Of a stretch of 64,000 bases of DNA, positions 59,918 to 64,000 are shown piece by piece. The stretch lies in assembly GCA_014904845.1 (NCBI GenBank), contig MU119204.1:434001-498000 (forward strand). The letters are read 5' to 3'. Positions within the stretch are counted from its first letter, which is position 1. Each line of letters begins with the position of its first letter. The stretch is from Acephala macrosclerotiorum. Taxonomy: Eukaryota > Ascomycota > Leotiomycetes > Helotiales > Mollisiaceae. Both the position numbers and the translations under genes were made by a program. Below the pieces are notes generated by a model. That model did not search any database, was not told the DNA's origin, and saw nothing but the letters and a program-made list of their open reading frames with translations.

Positions 59918-60277
59918 CTACTTCTCATCAACGTCTGGATTCCAACCCCAGCTCCCAACCACAGACTGCAATTTCTGTACCCATTCATCAATCAACTCGA
60001 TATCCATAATCAAGGAGTCGACGGACTTGTCTTCCACACTGAGAAGCTCAATGAGAAGTCTATTCAGCTTCCGTTCCTCTTCCCTTCCAAGCTCCATTTT
60101 CACACCAGCTTTCTTCAGTCCATCTTTGAGGCATCGAAAAAAGGAGATCTGCTTCGCAGTCAATCGCTTGTTATCGGCAAGCTCGTTCAACAGGAAGTCG
60201 TAAAGTGGGTAATGCGCTGACTCTTCCGCGTAGAAGTATCGCTCTTCGTCCTTCTTTTGACCAAAAATCCAAGACAT
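59918..60277 (-). CDS. Small helical protein, paralogue 1
   Basis: 119 aa in one exon from ATG 60277 (MSWIFGQKKDEERYFYAEES). All-helical and charged: LYDFLLNELADNKRLTAKQI, then KLNRLLIELLSVEDKSVDSL and MDIELIDEWVQKLQSVVGSW. No signal peptide or membrane segment. The C-terminal 40 residues resemble those of the gene at 61254-61655 (leucine-rich helix, S-V-D-x-L, W-[V/L]-Q, S-[V/M]-V-x-x-W), so the two appear to be diverged duplicates. Unknown family; the pattern recalls small fungal orphan proteins. Confidence 0.55.
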   Translation of the reverse strand: MSWIFGQKKDEERYFYAEESAHYPLYDFLLNELADNKRLTAKQISFFRCLKDGLKKAGVKMELGREEERKLNRLLIELLSVEDKSVDSLIMDIELIDEWVQKLQSVVGSWGWNPDVDEK

Positions 60278-61253
60278 TTTGATCAGGAATATGGGTAATG
60301 ATGCGTTAGACGTGTGTGATAATTGATATTGATAAAAAGAAAAAAAATTGATGACAGAAATTATGTGCAATAAATATACGAATCATCAAAGGAGTTTTGA
60401 GCCAAACGCAACAAGAAGCCCTCGAACCTATCAGCGAAAATCGGCTTCTCGCTTATCCTCTCGCTTAGCGAAAGAAAAGGGGTAAAAGTTGCCACAATAT
60501 AACAATCACCACAAGGACATTAAAAAAATCTTCCAACCGTAGAAAAAATCAACAAAAAACTTGCCGGCGACCTCCGATATGGGGCCGGGTAGAAAAAACC
60601 CACGGGTGGGTTTTATTTGAAGTCGCGAATTGGTGTGTGCTCTCGCTTTTGAGCTCGGGGCAGGCGATTTTCTCATTCCTCCTCGAAACCGGCCAGGTGA
60701 CCTGAACCACTAAGCCTGGTGATCTGCTGCTCTGGCCGGTTGTTGGAAAAGATAGTTCTTATTTAAATCTATACATACATTAATGAGAGCGACGCTTAGA
60801 CCGGTTTAGGTCGGGTTTCACGTGAATTTGATGTTGGTTTTGGATGTGTCGACGCGTTCATGAGAGTAACGCGATATTTGAATGTACATGCGTCATGAAG
60901 TCGCTTAATTGAAAGGTGGGAATTTATTACGCGTACTAGAAAGGCTTTGCGCTTGAGACATGGGCGAGAGCCTAGTTCTGTTCAAGTGACGGAACGGCAT
61001 GAAAATCAACAAAACTTGAAGAGCTTTGGACTTCTCAGAGGGACAGCCATACGAATCAATTCAAACGTAGCGAATGCACATTGAAACATGGGACAACGCC
61101 TTTAAGAGCGCTCGCAGGTCCATAGGGCCCGAACAGCACCTCAATGCATTGATCTCTATTCTCGATAACACGCCGAACTCTCCGACAGCACCCAGCCAGT
61201 CCAAGTCCAAACGGACAACAACTACTCTGACTCCTGCCCAGCCACTCCGTATC
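60278..61253. other. Intergenic region between the two small paralogues
   Basis: Partly AT-rich (60340-60560, with A runs). No gene seen. Confidence 0.4.
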
Positions 61254-61655
61254 CTACAACCCGATGTTTTTCAGTCGATCCGATTCCCAATCTTTAACCA
61301 TAGAGTGGACAATCTGCAACCACTTCCCCATCGAACCTATCTGCTCTACCAAAACGTCAACCGAGACCTCCTCGTCCTTCAGAAGGTGGATGACGACTTC
61401 AGTGATAACGTCTTCAGATTCATAAGTGATGCCAGGCACCCAATCAATGCCACAATGTCCGTTTTGCAGTCTAATGCTCTTGAGCGCAGCCTCTAAACGG
61501 AACGCGAACATTGCTTTTTCCGTACTTAATCTTCTGATATGGTCGAGAGACGAGGCGTTTTCTCGTGACGGGAACTCGCTTTCAATATCTGAAAGGTTTT
61601 GTGAGGAGGGTTCTGACGTCAGAGTAGGGTTTGTGGGCTGAGTTGGAGAAGACAT
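61254..61655 (-). CDS. Small helical protein, paralogue 2
   Basis: 133 aa in one exon from ATG 61655. The first 35 residues are Ser/Thr/Pro-rich (MSSPTQPTNPTLTSEPSSQN), then helices: LDHIRRLSTEKAMFAFRLEA, ALKSIRLQNGHCGIDWV, ITEVVIHLLKDEEVSVDVLV and GSMGKWLQIVHSMVKDW. The C-terminal half aligns by eye with the 59918-60277 protein. The frame is open upstream of the ATG but without another good start. No domain recognised. Confidence 0.5.
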   Translation of the reverse strand: MSSPTQPTNPTLTSEPSSQNLSDIESEFPSRENASSLDHIRRLSTEKAMFAFRLEAALKSIRLQNGHCGIDWVPGITYESEDVITEVVIHLLKDEEVSVDVLVEQIGSMGKWLQIVHSMVKDWESDRLKNIGL

Positions 61656-62428
61656 GTTGTTGGTTTGAGAACTGTGTAGTTGTGGATGTAAATTTGGCGG
61701 TATTGTGGAAGTGTGGAGTAATTGTCGGATAGATCTGACTCTTTGCTGCTGTTTGATTCCTCGAATTGTAGTAAGCGGAGTAGATATATGTCCCTGTAAA
61801 AGAAGTTTCAACCCTCACAGACATCATTCGATACATAATTCGAAACAAAGAGTAATTGCGAGTACAAAGCGCAGCGTAGCGGGTTGAGATTACTCGGATA
61901 GACCATTGACAAGGTATGGAAGCAAGAAAGATCAATGTTTCAGACATGAGAGAGATGACTCTTGCCCAAGAGCGATGAAGCTGATGCTCATTTTCTTTGT
62001 TCCGGCTCCCAAGGTTCTCATGTTTTCACCGACTATTCGCTGCTTGGCCGGAGTTTAGACATTCACAATATCCCAAAAGTCAAAGGACAATCTTAGGTCA
62101 AATCTTGCTCAATGCATTGGTCTCCTAACACGCTCAAAACTCTTAAATCCCATCGAGACCCAAAATCCATCCCATGTAGAAACCCAACGCCATCACGAAA
62201 CCCCTCTCCATGCTCGCGAAAGAACTCAGAATCCTCTCCATTGCCGCCAAACTATGCACACAAGAACGCATTCATTTAAGCAAGCAACCCATATCTCGGA
62301 ACGACCGTACTCTATGCACAACAACATCTCGTCTCCACTTTATTAAATCTTACATCCCAGTTTCTCCCCGCAACCACGGAATTGTACGGAGCGAATGTCC
62401 AATATGTAATTAGAATGGTAATCGTCAA
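61656..62428. other. Intergenic region
   Basis: Promoter side of the second small paralogue and 3' flank of the DUF726 gene. Nothing else seen. Confidence 0.45.
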
Positions 62429-64000
62429 TTACGCAAAACTCAACTCCATCTCTCGCTCCTTCCCGAAGTCCTCGTCGTCGTCATCTGCCCATGCGTTATG
62501 TCCGAAATCTAATGGCGGTAATGTTGAAGTCGTCCCTGGTACAGGGAGTGTGCTACTGCTCTTCAGCTCCGGCCTCTGCAACGTCGCTGCTCTATCCGTC
62601 GGCTCAGGAGTAGGCATTTGAGGGAGCGGCGCGTTGAGACGGAGAGGAAGATGATCCGAGGATGTGGCAGCGGAGCGCGGAGGAGAGTAGTAAGCAGTGT
62701 CGAACGACATTTGGATTTCCTCTTCCTCCTCTTCTCCGTATCTGGGAGTGGATTTGAAGGTCGGAATATATTCGCTGCTTGGTTGTCGAGGTAGAGGCGA
62801 GGTTGCGGATTTGTTGACTTTAAGTGTTGAGCCGGCGTCATAGGACTTCGTTTCTCGTAACGAGTCGCGGGGCACTGAAGAGCTTCTGGATGAAGTTCCA
62901 AGATCGAGTTTCATTGGCGGTAGAGTGGATTTCAGCTCCCTGACCTCCATCTGCTCGCTCGCAAGTTCGGCACGGATAGCGTCGATGTCGAAAAGAACAC
63001 CGTGATTGTTGCCCTCTTCGTCCTCAACCTTGCTGCTTTTTGGTTTCGAAGGATCGCCTTTCGACTCTTCGTACATTTCCCATTCCTTCTTCTGGACAAC
63101 TTCCTTCTTCTTCCTACTGAAGAAGCCGAATTTGCCTTTTGCTTCTTTCTCCTTCTCTTTCTTCTCGAACTCTTTTCGAGCTTCTTCAATCTCATTGATA
63201 AGCTCTCGTTGGCGTTGCTGGTGATTCTCTGGATCTGGATCTTCGATTTCAGTGAACTCGTCACTCTCTACCAACCAACCAACTTCTCGCAGCAAACGAG
63301 GCATAGCTGTTCGATAGGCCATGTGTCCTGGGACGAATTCCGTCACATCAATGTTCTCTAGGCCTGGAATGCCGTCGACGGGTGCAATTCCCGCCACTTT
63401 ACTGATACCACCACTTGTCAAGCGGAAAAGGTAAGCCAGAATCCAATCATTTCGAGCATATCCATTCACGAATCGACCAGCAACGACACCTCTAGCTTTC
63501 AGGTATTCATCCTTCTTGGCTACAATTGGCGAGCCAAAGAGATAGACGTTCTGCACAAGACCATAAGCACCCTTTCTTGCAAGCTCCTTTAGGCAAGAGA
63601 AGATCACTCTGGAACCAAGTGAGTATCCTACGAAAGTTATAGGTCGAGTGCCCAGATTTCTGTCGATGAGGGAATCTGCGAGGATGAGACCTGCTGAATT
63701 GGCACGATCTAGTGAGACTGTCCAGGGGTTATCGATGAGGTATGCCAACTTTGTCAAGACGACAGGAAGTTGCAGCGCCGCCATCAAACTGATCAGAATT
63801 GTGCTACCGAGTACTTGTTGGAGACCTTGCGTCAAAGCCTGTTTCAATTAGCATAATTAGGGAATTAGGGAATTGAGTTACTCACTTCTGTTGCGAGGAT
63901 GTTGATGGTGTCTCCCATACTGGTAAGCATTTCGGGCTCCCAAAGAACAGAGTAGATGTCTCCCATGACCGGGTCAACAGTACTGTAAGGCAGTCGGACA
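62429..64000 (-). CDS. DUF726/TMCO4-like alpha/beta-hydrolase-fold protein, 5' part cut off
   Basis: The gene enters from the right edge. Visible exons are 63886..64000 and 62429..63838 (donor gtgagt, acceptor cag, phase 0), giving over 500 residues. The first ends MGDTINILATE; the second starts ALTQGLQQVLGSTILISLMA with a membrane-like helix. The lipase-type elbow ITFVGYSLGSRVIF and NVYLFGSPIV, FVNGYARNDWILAYLFR and GLENIDVTEFVPGHMAYR are hallmarks of the TMCO4/DUF726 family (yeast Mil1/YFL034W relatives). The C-terminal 220 residues are charged and Pro/Ser-rich, with a Lys/Glu coiled coil (EEARKEFEKKEKEKEAKGK), ending NAWADDDDEDFGKEREMELS. In yeast the relative binds clathrin adaptor AP-1; transfer of that role is inference. 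Members keep the GxSxG, but activity is not established. Confidence 0.85.

Overview
This window is nuclear DNA of a filamentous ascomycete (Pezizomycotina). The protein types (Zn2Cys6 factor, HET and NACHT proteins, tyrosinase, NNP nitrate transporter, BLM/Sgs1-type RecQ) and the many 45-110 bp GT-AG introns with CTAAC/CTGAC-like branch sites support this. Leotiomycetes/Helotiales is my best guess, but no marker gene here proves it. Exon coordinates were worked out by hand from reading frame, splice sites and family similarity.

Layout: 0-4 kb holds the 3' part of a DUF202 membrane protein, a 29-G homopolymer and a Zn2Cys6 transcription factor. About 6 kb of gene-free DNA follows (3.7-9.8 kb). 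From 10 to 21 kb come a secreted type-B carboxylesterase, a BTB/POZ protein, a class II aldolase/adducin-type protein and an 11-exon tyrosinase. From 21 to 29 kb lies a tandem family of Ser/Thr-rich single-pass membrane proteins (one decayed copy, one intact, one short), then two unrecognised genes whose frames are interrupted. From 31 to 35 kb there is a Kre9/Knh1-type GPI-anchored wall protein, a small Pro-rich protein and a Ser/Thr-rich fragment. From 36.9 to 45.3 kb there is a non-self-recognition block: a NACHT NLR-like gene, a relic of a HET gene and a full HET gene, every one with at least one frame break. From 46 to 64 kb the window is mostly housekeeping: a nitrate transporter with GATA-type sites upstream, a decayed unknown, a 1753-aa RecQ helicase, an acidic/RSPSPL-repeat protein with a SUMO-interaction-like motif, three small proteins (two of them diverged neighbouring paralogues) and the 3' part of a DUF726/TMCO4-like protein.

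The most interesting pattern is that the conserved genes read cleanly through long exons (RecQ over 3.7 kb, the 11-exon tyrosinase, the nitrate transporter). The fast-evolving genes (Ser/Thr-rich membrane family, NLR, two HET loci, several unknowns) repeatedly carry stops or one-base shifts. Some stops fit C-to-T changes (CAA to TAA, CAG to TAG, CGA to TGA). Several shifts fall in A/G homopolymers, so an assembly-indel explanation must be excluded before calling these pseudogenes.
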